Notes: generated from the sequence alone by a model not told the origin. Shown: positions 48,661 through 58,976, counted from the stretch's first letter. The stretch: 64,000 nucleotides of DNA from an uncultured Oxalobacteraceae bacterium (GCA_946480015.1 CAMLIL010000007.1:1-64000), one strand, 5' to 3'. Made by a program: numbers and translations.

Positions 48661-50748
48661 ATGAACCAGACATTACTCGTCGAACTGCTGACCGAAGAAC
48701 TGCCGCCGAAGGCGCTGGCAAAACTGGGCGCCGCCTTCGCCGCCGGCATCGTCAACGGCCTGAAGGCGCGCGATTTCCTGGACGATTCCAGCGTCGCCAC
48801 CGCCTACGCCACCCCGCGCCGCCTGGCCGTCTCGATCACCCATGTGCGCGCCACCTCGCCCGACAAATCGCTGCGCGAAAAAGTGCTGCCGGTGTCGGTC
48901 GCGCTGGACGCCGACGGCAATCCGAGCGCCCCGCTGGCCAAGAAGCTGGCCGCCCTCGGCGTGCCCGGCCTGCCCCTTGACAGCCTGGAACGCGCCGCCG
49001 ACGGCAAGGCCGAAAGCTTTTTCTACACCCGCAAGGTGGCCGGCAGTGCGCTGCAAACGGGCCTGCAGGCCGCGCTGGAAGAATCCGCCGCCAAGCTGCC
49101 CATCCCCAAGCTGATGAGCTACCAGCGCCCGGACGGGACCACCGTGCAGTTCGTGCGCCCGGCGCACAAGCTGATCGCCCTGCATGGCCAGGCCATCGTG
49201 CCGGTCACCCTGCTGGGCCTGACCGCATCGAACCAGACCCTGGGCCACCGTTTCCTGTCCAATGGCGCCGCCTTGAGCATCGCGCACGCGGACCACTACG
49301 CCGCCACGCTGGAGTCCGACGGCAAGGTGATCGCCAGTATCGCCGCGCGCAAGGAAACGATCCGCGCCGCGCTGCTGGACAAAGCCGGCGCCGACCAGGT
49401 CCTGATGCCCGAAGCGCTGCTCGACGAAGTCACCGCGCTGGTGGAATGGCCGGTGGTGTACGAATGCCGCTTCGAGGAAGAATTTTTGGCCGTGCCGCAG
49501 GAATGCCTGATCCTGACCATGCAGACCAACCAGAAGTACTTCGCCCTCACCGACGCCAGCGGCAAGCTGCGCTCGCGCTTTCTGATCGTGTCCAACCTGG
49601 CCACCGACGACGCCCGCCACATCATCGGCGGCAACGAGCGCGTGGTGCGTCCGCGCCTGTCGGACGCCAAGTTCTTCTTCGAGCAGGACAAGAAAAAGAC
49701 GCTGGCCTCGCGCCTGCCGCTCTTGACCAATGTGGTCTACCACAACAAGCTGGGCACCCAGGCCGAGCGTTCCACCCGCGTGGCCGGCATCGCCAGGGAA
49801 ATCGCCCACGTGCTGGGCTACGACGAACAGCTGGCCGAACGCGGCGCGCTGCTGTCCAAGGCCGACCTGCTGACCGACATGGTGGGCGAGTTCCCCGAGC
49901 TGCAAGGCATCATGGGCACCTACTACGCGCGCCATGACGGCGAAGCCGATGAAGTGGCGCTGACCGCCACCGAGCACTATCAGCCGCGCTTTGCCGGCGA
50001 CGCCCTGCCCTCGACCCGGACCGGCACCGCCGTGGCCCTGGCCGACAAGCTGGAAACCCTGGTCGGCATCTGGGGCATCGGCCTGCAGCCGACCGGCGAG
50101 AAAGACCCGTTCGCGCTGCGCCGCCACGCCCTGGGCGTGCTGCGCATGCTGGTCGAAAAGCGCATCGACGTGTCGCTGATCGAACTGCTGGAGTTTGCCA
50201 ACAAGCGCTTCAAGGGCATCGCCGGGTTCGCCGATCCGGTGCTGGACGTGCGCGCCTTCATGTTCGACCGCCTGCGCGGCATCCTGCGCGAGCGCGGCTT
50301 CACGCCCAACGAAGTCGAAGCCGTGCTGACCACCCACCTGGACCGCGTGCACGACGTCGTCGAGCGCCTGGAAGCGGTGCAAGCCTTCGCCGCGCTGCCG
50401 GAAAGCGCCTCGCTGGCCGCCGCCAACAAGCGCATCACCAACATCCTGAAAAAGACCGAGGCCGCCAGCGGCGAGGTCAAGGAAGAACTGCTGCAGGAAG
50501 ACGCCGAGCGCAAGCTGTACCAGGCCATCGTGCGGGTGCGTCCGCAGGTGGACGCGGCCTTCGCCGCGCGCGACTTCACTGGCACCCTCAAGACGCTGGC
50601 CCAGCTGCGCGACGACGTCGACGGCTTCTTCAACGACGTGATGGTGATGGCCGAGGACGCGGCCCTGCGCAACAACCGCCTGGCCCTGCTGTCGCTGCTG
50701 CACACCATGATGAATCGCGTGGCCGACATTTCCAAACTGGCCGCGTAA
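48661..50748 (+). CDS. glyS: Glycine--tRNA ligase beta subunit
   Basis: The 695-aa beta subunit binds tRNA-Gly and is needed with Gly[17 protein letters not shown] at the start, [17 protein letters not shown], and the C-terminal anticodon-binding region are complete. Length fits the family (about 690 aa). Confidence 0.98.
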   Translation: MNQTLLVELLTEELPPKALAKLGAAFAAGIVNGLKARDFLDDSSVATAYATPRRLAVSITHVRATSPDKSLREKVLPVSVALDADGNPSAPLAKKLAALGVPGLPLDSLERAADGKAESFFYTRKVAGSALQTGLQAALEESAAKLPIPKLMSYQRPDGTTVQFVRPAHKLIALHGQAIVPVTLLGLTASNQTLGHRFLSNGAALSIAHADHYAATLESDGKVIASIAARKETIRAALLDKAGADQVLMPEALLDEVTALVEWPVVYECRFEEEFLAVPQECLILTMQTNQKYFALTDASGKLRSRFLIVSNLATDDARHIIGGNERVVRPRLSDAKFFFEQDKKKTLASRLPLLTNVVYHNKLGTQAERSTRVAGIAREIAHVLGYDEQLAERGALLSKADLLTDMVGEFPELQGIMGTYYARHDGEADEVALTATEHYQPRFAGDALPSTRTGTAVALADKLETLVGIWGIGLQPTGEKDPFALRRHALGVLRMLVEKRIDVSLIELLEFANKRFKGIAGFADPVLDVRAFMFDRLRGILRERGFTPNEVEAVLTTHLDRVHDVVERLEAVQAFAALPESASLAAANKRITNILKKTEAASGEVKEELLQEDAERKLYQAIVRVRPQVDAAFAARDFTGTLKTLAQLRDDVDGFFNDVMVMAEDAALRNNRLALLSLLHTMMNRVADISKLAA

Positions 50749-50763
50749 GCAAGGGAGACCGGC

Positions 50764-51327
50764 ATGAAGATGATCATCCTCGACCGCGACGGCGTCATCA
50801 ACCACGATTCGCCGGCGTTCATCAAGTCGCCGGCGGAGTGGGTGCCGATTCCCGGATCGCTCGAAGCGATCGCCCGCCTCAACCAGGCCGGCTACCGCGT
50901 GGTGGTGGCCTCGAACCAGTCGGGCATCGCACGCGAGCTGTTCGACATGTGCATCCTGAACGCCATCCACCAGAAGATGCACGCCAGCGCGCAGCAGGTC
51001 GGCGCCACCATCGATGCGATCTTCTTTTGCCCGCATGCCGCCATGGACAGCTGCGACTGCCGCAAACCCAAGGCCGGCATGTTCGACGAAATCGCCAAGC
51101 GCTTCAAGGTCTCGCTCAAGGGCGTGCCGACGGTGGGCGACTCGCTGCGCGACCTGCAGGCCGGTTTTGTCAGCGGCTGCGTGCCTTACCTGGTCCTGAC
51201 CGGCAAAGGCGCCAAGACCGCCGAAGTGGGCGGCCTGCCGCCTGGCACCCAGGTTTTCGCCGACCTGGCCGAGATGGTCAATTCGCTGCTCAAGACCAGT
51301 TCCGCAGGCCAGCACATCCCCACCTGA
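50764..51327 (+). CDS. gmhB: D-glycero-beta-D-manno-heptose 1,7-bisphosphate 7-phosphatase GmhB
   Basis: The 187-aa HAD-type phosphatase takes part in ADP-heptose synthesis for the lipopolysaccharide core. DRDGVINHDS at the start, SNQSGIARE and the zinc-binding loop CPHAAMDSCDCRKPKAGM are all present. It fits with waaC, which uses ADP-heptose, further along. Confidence 0.94.
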   Translation: MKMIILDRDGVINHDSPAFIKSPAEWVPIPGSLEAIARLNQAGYRVVVASNQSGIARELFDMCILNAIHQKMHASAQQVGATIDAIFFCPHAAMDSCDCRKPKAGMFDEIAKRFKVSLKGVPTVGDSLRDLQAGFVSGCVPYLVLTGKGAKTAEVGGLPPGTQVFADLAEMVNSLLKTSSAGQHIPT

Positions 51328-51371
51328 GCGGCACCCGTTTTTTTTATTCCATCCGTCTTGCGGAGAGTTCT

Positions 51372-52112
51372 TTGCATAACTTCACCCTGTTCCTGCGTTC
51401 CCTGTTGTTCACCGTCGTCATGGCCATTGCGACCGTGATCTGGGCCTGCGTCTGCTTCCTGGCCGCGCCGCTGCCCTACAACAAGCGCTTTTGGGTGACC
51501 TCGCGCTGGAATGTCTTCATCGTCTGGTGCGCCAGGGTCATTTGCGGCATCCGCTACCAGTTCAAGGGCTACGAGAACCTGCCCGACGCGCCGGTGATCC
51601 TGCTGTCGAAGCACCAGTCGGCGTGGGAGACCATCTTCCTGCTGCCGAACATGCTGCGCCCCCTGGTGTACGTGTTTAAAAAAGAAATACTGTATATCCC
51701 CTTTTTCGGCTGGGGCATGGCGCTGCTGCGCATGATCCCGATCGACCGCAAGCAGGGAATGAATGCATTCAAGCAGGTGGTCGCGCACGGCAGACGCCGC
51801 CTGGCCGACGGCCAATGGATTATCATGTTCCCTGAAGGGACCCGCATCCCGGTCGGACAGAAGGGCAAGTACAAATCCGGCGGCACCCGGCTCGCGATCG
51901 AAACGGGCACCGTGGTGGTGCCGATCGCGCATAATTCCGGCGAGTGCTGGCCCAAGAACTCCTTCCTGAAGCGGCCAGGATTGATCACCGTCTCGATCGG
52001 CAAACCCATATCGCCCGCAGGCCATACCCCTGACAGCTTGATGCAAGAGGTGGAAAATTGGATAGAATCAGAAATGCGCGTCATTTCGCCCCACGCCTAC
52101 AAAGGTGGCTGA
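51372..52112 (+). CDS. plsC: 1-acyl-sn-glycerol-3-phosphate acyltransferase (PlsC family)
   Basis: The 246-aa membrane enzyme acylates lysophosphatidic acid. An N-terminal helix (about 7-30) is followed by the acyltransferase motifs: SKHQSAWET, where the usual HX4D is HX4E, then FPEGTR and VVVPIAHNSG. The TTG start at 51372 has GGAGAG 4-5 bp upstream; no ATG is near. The end overlaps the metalloprotease gene by 55 bp. Confidence 0.88.
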   Translation: MHNFTLFLRSLLFTVVMAIATVIWACVCFLAAPLPYNKRFWVTSRWNVFIVWCARVICGIRYQFKGYENLPDAPVILLSKHQSAWETIFLLPNMLRPLVYVFKKEILYIPFFGWGMALLRMIPIDRKQGMNAFKQVVAHGRRRLADGQWIIMFPEGTRIPVGQKGKYKSGGTRLAIETGTVVVPIAHNSGECWPKNSFLKRPGLITVSIGKPISPAGHTPDSLMQEVENWIESEMRVISPHAYKGG

Positions 52113-53053
52113 GCGATCTCAGTGCCCTGATCCGCGCATCGGCGCCGCAGCAAAACGAAACTTCACCCAAAATCAACGGCCAACAACTCGAATTATTCGC
52201 GCAGGACTTCTTCGCGGCGCTTGAACCGGCCGCCAAGGCACCGCCTTCCCAGCCGCTGTTCAAGGCGCCGCCTTCTCCACCGCGTGTGGTTTTCCCAACA
52301 CCTCCCCGTGCTCCCGATGCGCCGCCGCTGCGCCGCATCCAGCTCGGACAGCACACGGTCGAATTCGAGCTGCGCCGCTCCAGCCGCCGCTCGATCGGCT
52401 TCATGATCGACGACGACGGCCTGCGCGTGACCGCGCCGCGGCGCCTGACGCTGGCCGAGATCGACAATGCGGTACGCGCCAAGCAGCGCTGGATCGTCAA
52501 TAAGCTGTTCGAACGGGTCGAGCGGCGCGAAAAGCGCAATCAAAAGCCGCCGGTGCAATGGGTGGACGGGGCCGAGCTGCCGTATCTGGGGGGCCAGATC
52601 ACCCTGCGCCTGATCGAGGCGCCGCGCAGCCGCTGCGAATTCGATCCGGTGCTGCGCCAGCTGACCGTGGGGGTGGTGCCGGGGCTGTCGGAGGCGCAGC
52701 TGCAGGAACGCGTGCGCCTGTGGTTCCAGGGCGAGGCCAGGCGGGTGTTCACCGAGCGCATGGAGCTGTACGCCCCGCGCCTTGGCGTCAGCTACCGCAA
52801 CATGGCGCTGTCGTCGGCCGGCACGCGCTGGGGTTCCTGCACCATCGAGGGCAATATCCGTCTGAATTGGCGCCTGATCCATTACGCCCTGCCGCTGATC
52901 GACTACGTGGTCGCGCACGAACTGGCGCACCTTCTCGAGATGAACCACAGCGCGCGCTTCTGGGCCGCGGTGGAGTCGGTGTTTCCGGATTACGACGGGG
53001 CCAAGACGGCGCTGAGAAAGCGCTCGCTGGAGATGCCCGTCATATTCAGTTAG
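52058..53053 (+). CDS. YgjP-like zinc metalloprotease (DUF45 / M48-related)
   Basis: The 331-aa protein has the DUF45 domain (about 90-330) with WGSCTIEGNIRLNW and the zinc motif HELAHLLEMNHSARFW. The first 90 residues are Pro/Ala-rich and not conserved. The TTG start at 52058 is preceded by AAGAGG at 7 bp and lies inside plsC, so it is translationally coupled. E. coli YgjP lacks the long N-terminal tail. Confidence 0.82.
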   Translation: MDRIRNARHFAPRLQRWLSDLSALIRASAPQQNETSPKINGQQLELFAQDFFAALEPAAKAPPSQPLFKAPPSPPRVVFPTPPRAPDAPPLRRIQLGQHTVEFELRRSSRRSIGFMIDDDGLRVTAPRRLTLAEIDNAVRAKQRWIVNKLFERVERREKRNQKPPVQWVDGAELPYLGGQITLRLIEAPRSRCEFDPVLRQLTVGVVPGLSEAQLQERVRLWFQGEARRVFTERMELYAPRLGVSYRNMALSSAGTRWGSCTIEGNIRLNWRLIHYALPLIDYVVAHELAHLLEMNHSARFWAAVESVFPDYDGAKTALRKRSLEMPVIFS

Positions 53054-53579
53054 CGCTGCCGGCGCGGTGCGCTGCGCGCAAAACCGCGCCGAAATGGTCC
53101 ATCGCCCGCATCTGCTCGGCGTTGAGGCAGCGGTAGGGAATCGGCAGGGTGCCGCGCTTGAGGACCATCATGTAGCCCGGCGAATAGCGCCGGATCGCGC
53201 TCACGTCCGTCCACGGGACCAGGGTCACGCCGGTGCCGTTGGCCCGCACGATGCCATGTTCGTCGATGGTGAAATCGTACAGATGGCGCGAGCGCCGCTG
53301 AACAAAAAAATTGAAGGCGGCGCCCCAGGTGCTCCTGGCCGTCATCCACAGGGCGGTCATGCCGCCGACACGGCGCCGGCGAATCAGGTAGCCGCTGTGC
53401 TGCCACATGAAGACGGTGTATTCGGCCAGCGAATAGCGCACCTTGAAGGCGAGCGCGCCGATAGCGAGTGCGGCGCCGCCTGAACCGCCGTGAACCGGGG
53501 CCGGACCAGGGCGTTCGCGCTGCATGATGGGAGCGCCCGGCGAACCACCGCCAACGCGCTTTGGATTGAACCAGAACAT
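53046..53579 (-). CDS. YcxB-like membrane-associated protein
   Basis: The 177-aa protein has a Gly/Pro-rich start, a possible short membrane segment (GGAALAIGALAF), and a C-terminal YcxB-like domain: YDFTIDEHGIVRANGTGVTLV-W-DVSAIRRY with GTLPIPYRCL near the end. Function is unknown. The 3' end overlaps the metalloprotease gene tail-to-tail by 8 bp. Confidence 0.65.
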   Translation of the reverse strand: MFWFNPKRVGGGSPGAPIMQRERPGPAPVHGGSGGAALAIGALAFKVRYSLAEYTVFMWQHSGYLIRRRRVGGMTALWMTARSTWGAAFNFFVQRRSRHLYDFTIDEHGIVRANGTGVTLVPWTDVSAIRRYSPGYMMVLKRGTLPIPYRCLNAEQMRAMDHFGAVLRAAHRAGSAN

Positions 53580-53617
53580 GGACTTCCCCTTTTTCTTATG
53601 GAGTCCATGGTACCAAA

Positions 53618-54877
53618 CTAGTGCAGGAAAGGCCGTAACATGCCAACCGTGCGCAGGGTTGCGCCACGGTGTTGATTGGAAAACGCAACACCGCGCTCGC
53701 CCATGGCCGCGCGCGCACCATCATCGGCCAGCAAACGCGCCGCTTCGGCAAAAAGGGCCGCGCCATCGGCGATGCGCAGCGCCGCGCCGGCAGCGGTGGC
53801 TTCTTCTGTCACCTGGGAAAAATTGAAAGTATGGGGGCCAATCAGCACCGGCTTGCCAAGCGCGCACGCTTCGATCAGGTTCTGCCCGCCCAGCGGCAAC
53901 AGCGATCCGCCGATGAACGCCAGGTCGCTGGCGGCATAGTAGGCGAACATCTCGCCCATCGAGTCTCCCAGCAGCACCTGGCTGGCCACGGCACCGTCGA
54001 GCTGCGAACGGCGCTGCACGGTGAGGCCGCGCGCGCCGGCCAGCTGCGCCACTTCGTCGAAGCGCTGCGGGTGGCGCGGCACGATCAGCAGCAGCAGGTC
54101 CGGCGGCAGGCCGCGCGCGCCCTGCAAGGCGTCGAGGATCAGGCTTTCCTCCCCTTCGCGGGTACTGGCGCACAGCAGGACCGGGCGCGCGCCGATCCGT
54201 TCGCGCAGCCAGGCGCCGGTCTGCAAGGCGGCCGGCGGCACCACCACGTCGAACTTGATGCTGCCGGTGACCGCGACGCGGGGCGCGCCCAGCGAACGGA
54301 TGCGCTGTGCGTCGGCCTCGGTCTGCGCCGCCACCAGCGCGATGGCGCGGGCGGCATCGACCATCAGGCGGCCGAAGCGCCGGCCGCGCCGCAGCGAGCG
54401 TTCCGACAGGCGCGCGTTGACCAGGGCGACCGGCACGCGGCCCTGGCAGGCCGCGATCAGGTTAGGCCATACCTCGGTCTCCATCAGGATGCAGATGCGC
54501 GGATCGAAGTGGCGCAGGAAGCGCCTGACCATGATCCGGGTGTCGTAGGGCAGGTAAGCCTGCACCAGCCGGTCGCCGTGTTTGCCGAACAGGGCATGGC
54601 CGGTGGCGCGCCCGGTCGGGGTCATGTGGGTCAGCACGATGCGGCTGGCCGGCCAGGCCTGCATCAGCGCGTCGATCAACGGTTCGGCCGCGCGCGTTTC
54701 GCCCACCGAGACGGCGTGCACCCAGATGCTGTGGCGCGCCTCGATGGCCTTGCCGTAAAAGCCCAGCCGCTCGGCCCAGTGGCGGCGATAACCGGGCTCC
54801 TTGAAGCCGCGCCACCACAGGCGCGCCAGCACCAGCGGCATACCAAACCACCACAGCGCCGTATAAAGTAGCCGCAT
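53618..54877 (-). CDS. waaA: 3-deoxy-D-manno-octulosonic acid transferase WaaA (KdtA)
   Basis: The 419-aa GT30 enzyme adds Kdo to lipid A precursor at the inner membrane. An N-terminal helix is followed by WVHAVSVGETRAAEPLI, the LMETEVWPNLI motif and the donor-side GGSLLPLGGQNLIEACALGKPV. It overlaps waaC by one base (TGATG) and is the last gene of the algC-waaC-waaA set. Confidence 0.96.
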   Translation of the reverse strand: MRLLYTALWWFGMPLVLARLWWRGFKEPGYRRHWAERLGFYGKAIEARHSIWVHAVSVGETRAAEPLIDALMQAWPASRIVLTHMTPTGRATGHALFGKHGDRLVQAYLPYDTRIMVRRFLRHFDPRICILMETEVWPNLIAACQGRVPVALVNARLSERSLRRGRRFGRLMVDAARAIALVAAQTEADAQRIRSLGAPRVAVTGSIKFDVVVPPAALQTGAWLRERIGARPVLLCASTREGEESLILDALQGARGLPPDLLLLIVPRHPQRFDEVAQLAGARGLTVQRRSQLDGAVASQVLLGDSMGEMFAYYAASDLAFIGGSLLPLGGQNLIEACALGKPVLIGPHTFNFSQVTEEATAAGAALRIADGAALFAEAARLLADDGARAAMGERGVAFSNQHRGATLRTVGMLRPFLH

Positions 54878-55857
54878 CAGGCCGCGCCCAGCAGTGCGCG
54901 CGCCGCGGCGATCACCTGGTCGGCCGAAGGCGGCGCGCCCTGCTCACCCAGGTTGACGATGCGCGGCGACCAGTTGCCTTCGGTTTTCCACCGGGGCGAG
55001 TCGGCGTAGATTTCCACGGTCGGGCGCACGAAGGCGGCGGCGATGTGGGTCAGGCCGGTGTCGACGCCGACCGCCAGCGCGGCATGGCACGCCAGTTCCA
55101 CCGCATCGTCCATCGAGAGTTTGGGCAACACCTGGGCGTTCGGCATGGCGGCGGCAAGCTGCCCGGCATCGCGCTGTTCGGCGGGCGAGCCCCAGGCCAG
55201 CAATACCGGCATGGGTGCCAATGCGGCGCCCAGGGCGATCCAGTTCGCCGGCGCCCACTTCTTGGCGGCGCGCGCGGTTCCGTGGAAGAACACCGCATAC
55301 GGCTCGGCCGGCAGCCAGTGCGGCCTGGGACCGTCGCCGGGCGCGGGCAGGCCGAAATCGGGCGGCGCGTCGAGGGTATAGCCGAGCGCCCTGGCGGCCA
55401 CCATGCGCCCGCGCGCGACCGCGTGGGTGCGCGGATCGAGCGGGATCGACAGGGTATGGAAGATGCGCGAGATGCCTTCGTACCCGGAGCCTTCGCTGCC
55501 GTTGGCCAGGCCGACCTTGCGCCCGCCCGGGCGCACCCGCGCCGCGCCCATGATCACGCCGGTCTTGAGCAGGCCCTGGGTGTCGAACACGTAGTCGTAC
55601 TGCTCTTCGCGCAGGGTGCGGAAGAAGGCGCCGATCTCGCGCCGGGTGGCCGCCTGGCCCAGGCTCTTGCGCCAGCGCCGCAGCGCCCAGGGGATGATCT
55701 TGCGCACGTGCCGATTGCGCCGCACCAGGCTGACGTAGCCCTCCTCCACCACCCAGTCGATGGTGGCCTCGGGATGGTGGCGCAGGATATCGGCCACCAT
55801 CGGCAGGTTGTGCAGCACGTCGCCCAGCGACGAGACCCGCACCAGCAGGATCTTCAC
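54877..55857 (-). CDS. waaC: Lipopolysaccharide heptosyltransferase I WaaC
   Basis: The 326-aa GT9 enzyme adds the first heptose to Kdo. MKILLVRVSSLGDVLHNLPMV at the start, DYVFDTQGLLKTG, the conserved FFHGTARAAKKW, and VGVDTGLTHIAAAF are the family marks. The GTG start at 55857 lies one base after the stop of the phosphomannomutase gene. Confidence 0.95.
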   Translation of the reverse strand: MKILLVRVSSLGDVLHNLPMVADILRHHPEATIDWVVEEGYVSLVRRNRHVRKIIPWALRRWRKSLGQAATRREIGAFFRTLREEQYDYVFDTQGLLKTGVIMGAARVRPGGRKVGLANGSEGSGYEGISRIFHTLSIPLDPRTHAVARGRMVAARALGYTLDAPPDFGLPAPGDGPRPHWLPAEPYAVFFHGTARAAKKWAPANWIALGAALAPMPVLLAWGSPAEQRDAGQLAAAMPNAQVLPKLSMDDAVELACHAALAVGVDTGLTHIAAAFVRPTVEIYADSPRWKTEGNWSPRIVNLGEQGAPPSADQVIAAARALLGAA

Positions 55858-55858
55858 T

Positions 55859-57241
55859 TTAGAACGGCAGCTGCGCGTCGGGTTTGGCCGCCACGATCAC
55901 ACGGCGGAACTCGGCCTGGATGCGGCGCAGCGCTTCCGGGGTCTCGGCCTCAAAGCGCATCACCACCACCGGAGTGGTGTTGGACGAACGCGCCAGGCCG
56001 AAGCCGTCGGCGTATTCCACCCGCAGGCCGTCGATGTCGATGATGCGCTCGGCGCCCTCGAATGTGGCGCCGGTGCGCAGCGCTTCGATCAGGGTCACGC
56101 TTTCGCCCTCGGCCAGGTGCAGGTGCAGTTCGGGCGTGCTGTCGGACTGCGGCAGCGCGTTCAGCAGGGCCGACGGGTCGGCCACGCGGGTCAGCAGTTC
56201 GAGCAGGCGCGCGCCCGAGTACAGGCCGTCGTCGAAGCCGTACCAGCGGTCCTTGAAGAAGATATGGCCGCTCATTTCGCCGCCCAGCGGGGCGCCGGTC
56301 TCGCGCAGCTTGGCCTTGACCAGCGAGTGGCCGGTCTTCCACATCAGCGGCTGGCCGCCGTGCCTGGCGATGTAGGGCGCCAGATGGCGCGTGCACTTGA
56401 CGTCGTACAGGATCTGCGCGCCGGGGTTGCGCGACAGGACGTCGGCGGCGAACAGCATCATCTGGCGGTCTGGATAAATGATCTGGCCATCCTTGGTGAC
56501 CACGCCCAGGCGGTCGCCGTCGCCGTCGAAGGCCAGGCCGATTTCGGCGTCGCTCTCGCGCAGGCAGGCGATCAGGTCCTGCAGGTTTTCCGGGTGGGCC
56601 GGATCAGGATGGTGGTTCGGGAAGGTGCCGTCGACTTCGCAGAACAGTTCGATCACCTCGCAGCCCATCCCGCGGAACAGGTCGCCCGCGAATGCGCCGG
56701 CCACGCCGTTGCCGCAGTCGACCGCCACCTTGATCGGGCGGGCGATCCTGACGTCGCCGATGATGCGCTGCAGGTAGGCCGCGCGGATGTCGTGGGTGCT
56801 GTAGCTGCCCGGCGTGGCGGCGCTGCTGCCGTCATGCGCTTCGATGCTGCGGTACAGCGCCTGGATGGTCTCGCCGTGGATCGCTTCGCCGGCCAGCACC
56901 ATCTTGAAGCCGTTGTAGTTGGGCGGGTTGTGGCTGCCGGTGACCATGATGCCCGAGGTCGCGCCCAGCTCGTGGGTGGCGAAATACACCATCGGGGTGG
57001 CCACCAGGCCCAGGTCGATCACGTCCACGCCCGCCGCCTGCAAGCCTTGCGCCAGCGCCGCAGCCAGTTCCGGGCCGGACAGGCGGCCGTCGCGCCCGAT
57101 CACGACCTTGCGTTCGCCCTTGGCCAGCGCCGCCATGCCGAACGCATGGCCGATCCGGCGGGCGACGCCGGCATCCAGGGTGCTGCCGATGACGCCACGA
57201 ATATCGTAGGCCTTGAAGATCGATTTGGACAGAGCAAGCAT
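55859..57241 (-). CDS. Phosphomannomutase/phosphoglucomutase (AlgC-like)
   Basis: The 460-aa alpha-D-phosphohexomutase interconverts hexose 6- and 1-phosphates for surface sugars. Active-site Ser loop VTGSHNPPNYNG, metal loop DGDGDR and the sugar loop GGEMSGH are intact. AlgC of Pseudomonas is the nearest well-known enzyme. Together with rfbA it could provide glucose-1-phosphate for dTDP-rhamnose. The mutase specificity (glucose or mannose) cannot be read from sequence. Confidence 0.93.
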   Translation of the reverse strand: MLALSKSIFKAYDIRGVIGSTLDAGVARRIGHAFGMAALAKGERKVVIGRDGRLSGPELAAALAQGLQAAGVDVIDLGLVATPMVYFATHELGATSGIMVTGSHNPPNYNGFKMVLAGEAIHGETIQALYRSIEAHDGSSAATPGSYSTHDIRAAYLQRIIGDVRIARPIKVAVDCGNGVAGAFAGDLFRGMGCEVIELFCEVDGTFPNHHPDPAHPENLQDLIACLRESDAEIGLAFDGDGDRLGVVTKDGQIIYPDRQMMLFAADVLSRNPGAQILYDVKCTRHLAPYIARHGGQPLMWKTGHSLVKAKLRETGAPLGGEMSGHIFFKDRWYGFDDGLYSGARLLELLTRVADPSALLNALPQSDSTPELHLHLAEGESVTLIEALRTGATFEGAERIIDIDGLRVEYADGFGLARSSNTTPVVVMRFEAETPEALRRIQAEFRRVIVAAKPDAQLPF

Positions 57242-57429
57242 AGGGACCTGAAAATGGGTGAAGTGGGAAAAGCCGCGGCGCAGGCGTACTCCTGGCGGAC
57301 AGTCTGGGCAAACGTCGGGAAAATCAAACAGACACCGAGCAAAAATGCATCGGGTGATATTGTAGCGGCAAGCCGGGCCGTTGGGAAATGCAGGCCTGTT
57401 TGCCTGGCCGCTAGCGCGGAGGTATTACC

Positions 57430-57475
57430 GGGGTCCTCGAAACACCTACTGCGCGGCGCAATTTTCGAGGTCCCC
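57430..57475. terminator. Inverted repeat downstream of hns (likely 3'-end hairpin)
   Basis: GGGG-T-CCTCGAAA (57430-57442) pairs with TTTCGAGG-T-CCCC (57463-57475), a 12-bp stem with one mismatch and a 20-base loop. It lies 12 bp past the hns stop on the minus strand. No T-run follows, so termination may need Rho; the stem may protect the mRNA end. Confidence 0.45.
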
Positions 57476-57487
57476 TGGCGCTGGCGC

Positions 57488-57802
57488 TTATACGCGCAGC
57501 TTGTCGAGCGACTTGCCGCCGTCGACCCATTCCTTGACCCATTTCGGCTGGCGCCCACGGCCAGTCCATTGCTGGGCGGCATTGTCGGGATTGCGGTAAC
57601 GAACTGCCACGGTACCGGTCTTGGCGCCGCGCGCGCCAGTGGCGATCAGGTCTTTTAACGGAACCCCGACGCTTTGGGCAATGGCCAGAATCTGTTCACG
57701 CGCTTTCGCTACTTCCTGGTGCTCGCGTTTTTTCATTTCCTGTTTGATTTGATCCTGCAGGTTGCGCAGATCACCAAGAGACATATTTGACAGATCCATC
57801 AT
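57488..57802 (-). CDS. hns: H-NS family nucleoid-associated regulator
   Basis: The 104-aa protein has the N-terminal oligomerisation coiled coil (LGDLRNLQDQIKQEMKKREHQEVAKARE) split over the first 40 residues and the C-terminal AT-hook-like DNA-binding motif (VAVRYRNPDN, WTGRGRQPKWV) of betaproteobacterial H-NS. It silences AT-rich DNA. GAGGAACG precedes two adjacent ATGs; the second (57799) has the better spacing. The AT-rich T6SS promoter in this window is a possible target. Confidence 0.93.
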   Translation of the reverse strand: MMDLSNMSLGDLRNLQDQIKQEMKKREHQEVAKAREQILAIAQSVGVPLKDLIATGARGAKTGTVAVRYRNPDNAAQQWTGRGRQPKWVKEWVDGGKSLDKLRV

Positions 57803-57875
57803 CGTTCCTCAAAAAGGTAGTTGAAACAAAATAAGTGAATTCTCACCAATTGTCGCAATATACTACATTTGCGGG

Positions 57876-58976
57876 TCAGTGCCGGTTTTTCTTGTGCAAA
57901 ATGAGCCAGCGCGGTGACTTGAAACGCACAATACGCGCATACAGCCAGACATAACTGACCACGAACAATAAGCAGAAGCAAATCAATATCCCGGTGTTCC
58001 GCCAAAACAGCGTGGCCGGGATAACCGCCATCAGGGAAAACAGCCACAGATAGGGCGAGGTCATGGAATTACGCTTCATCAGTGCGCGTGCTTCTTTTGG
58101 CCCGACCGCCCATTGAACAATACGTCGGAAAACCAGGCTGTGCAAGTGAATTCCATCGGGCATAGCGGGCGACTTCCCGCGCAGGAACAGGCGCCGGTAG
58201 GCGGAAAATACGGTTTCGAAGGCGGGATAGATCAACAGCAAGGCGGCGTACCAGGTCGATACCTGCTCATGCCGCATGACCAGCATTAATGCCAGCTCGC
58301 CCAGCATAAAGCCGATAAAATATGCGCCCCCATCGCCGAGGAAAATCAGGGCGATCGGATAGTTCCATATCAGGAAGCCGGCGGTGGCGCCGGCCACCAT
58401 CAGGGCCGACACCAGCACAAACACATCGCCGACCTGGGCCGCGACATAGGCCAGCGAAATGAGCATGCAGATCGTCACCACGCTGGCCAGGCCATTGAAT
58501 CCATCGATAATGTTGACAGCATTGGCAATACCGGCCACCGCCAGCACCGTCAGCGGCAGCGCAATCCAGCCCGAATCGATTTGCCAGCTGCTATAGGGAA
58601 TATCGATGCGGCCGATTTTTGCATCCAGCAGCAGGTAACCGAGCAAAGCGGCCGCCATTGTCAACACCAGCCGCCGTAATGCGCTGACATTTCCCGTATA
58701 GTCTTCCGCGATCCCGCCAATGAAGGCAAATAGCGAGCACATCAGTAATGCCCCCATCCATTGGAACATGGCCGGCACCCGCCATACGGTAATGGCGGCG
58801 CTGAGCAGGACGGCGGCGAATATCGGCATGCCGCCGATGCGGGCCACCGCATGCGAATGCACTTTCTGGACGCCGATAAAATTGCTATCGAGGGCGGGGC
58901 CGTGCAGTTTGACCTGCTTGATGACGAGCAGGGTCATCAAGGCAGACGCAACGAAACTCACGAGGAATGAAAACAT
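57876..58976 (-). CDS. WecA/MraY-family undecaprenyl-phosphate sugar-1-phosphate transferase
   Basis: The 366-aa protein has about ten membrane helices. Family motifs are GGIAEDYTGNVS (where the common DD is ED), NAVNIIDGFNGLA, FLGDGGAYFIGF and the late HLHSLVFRR. Enzymes of this family start lipid-linked polysaccharide by loading a HexNAc-1-phosphate on undecaprenyl-phosphate. The start ATG 58976 agrees with the first helix. It follows rfbD with a gap of about 150 bp. Confidence 0.88.
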   Translation of the reverse strand: MFSFLVSFVASALMTLLVIKQVKLHGPALDSNFIGVQKVHSHAVARIGGMPIFAAVLLSAAITVWRVPAMFQWMGALLMCSLFAFIGGIAEDYTGNVSALRRLVLTMAAALLGYLLLDAKIGRIDIPYSSWQIDSGWIALPLTVLAVAGIANAVNIIDGFNGLASVVTICMLISLAYVAAQVGDVFVLVSALMVAGATAGFLIWNYPIALIFLGDGGAYFIGFMLGELALMLVMRHEQVSTWYAALLLIYPAFETVFSAYRRLFLRGKSPAMPDGIHLHSLVFRRIVQWAVGPKEARALMKRNSMTSPYLWLFSLMAVIPATLFWRNTGILICFCLLFVVSYVWLYARIVRFKSPRWLILHKKNRH

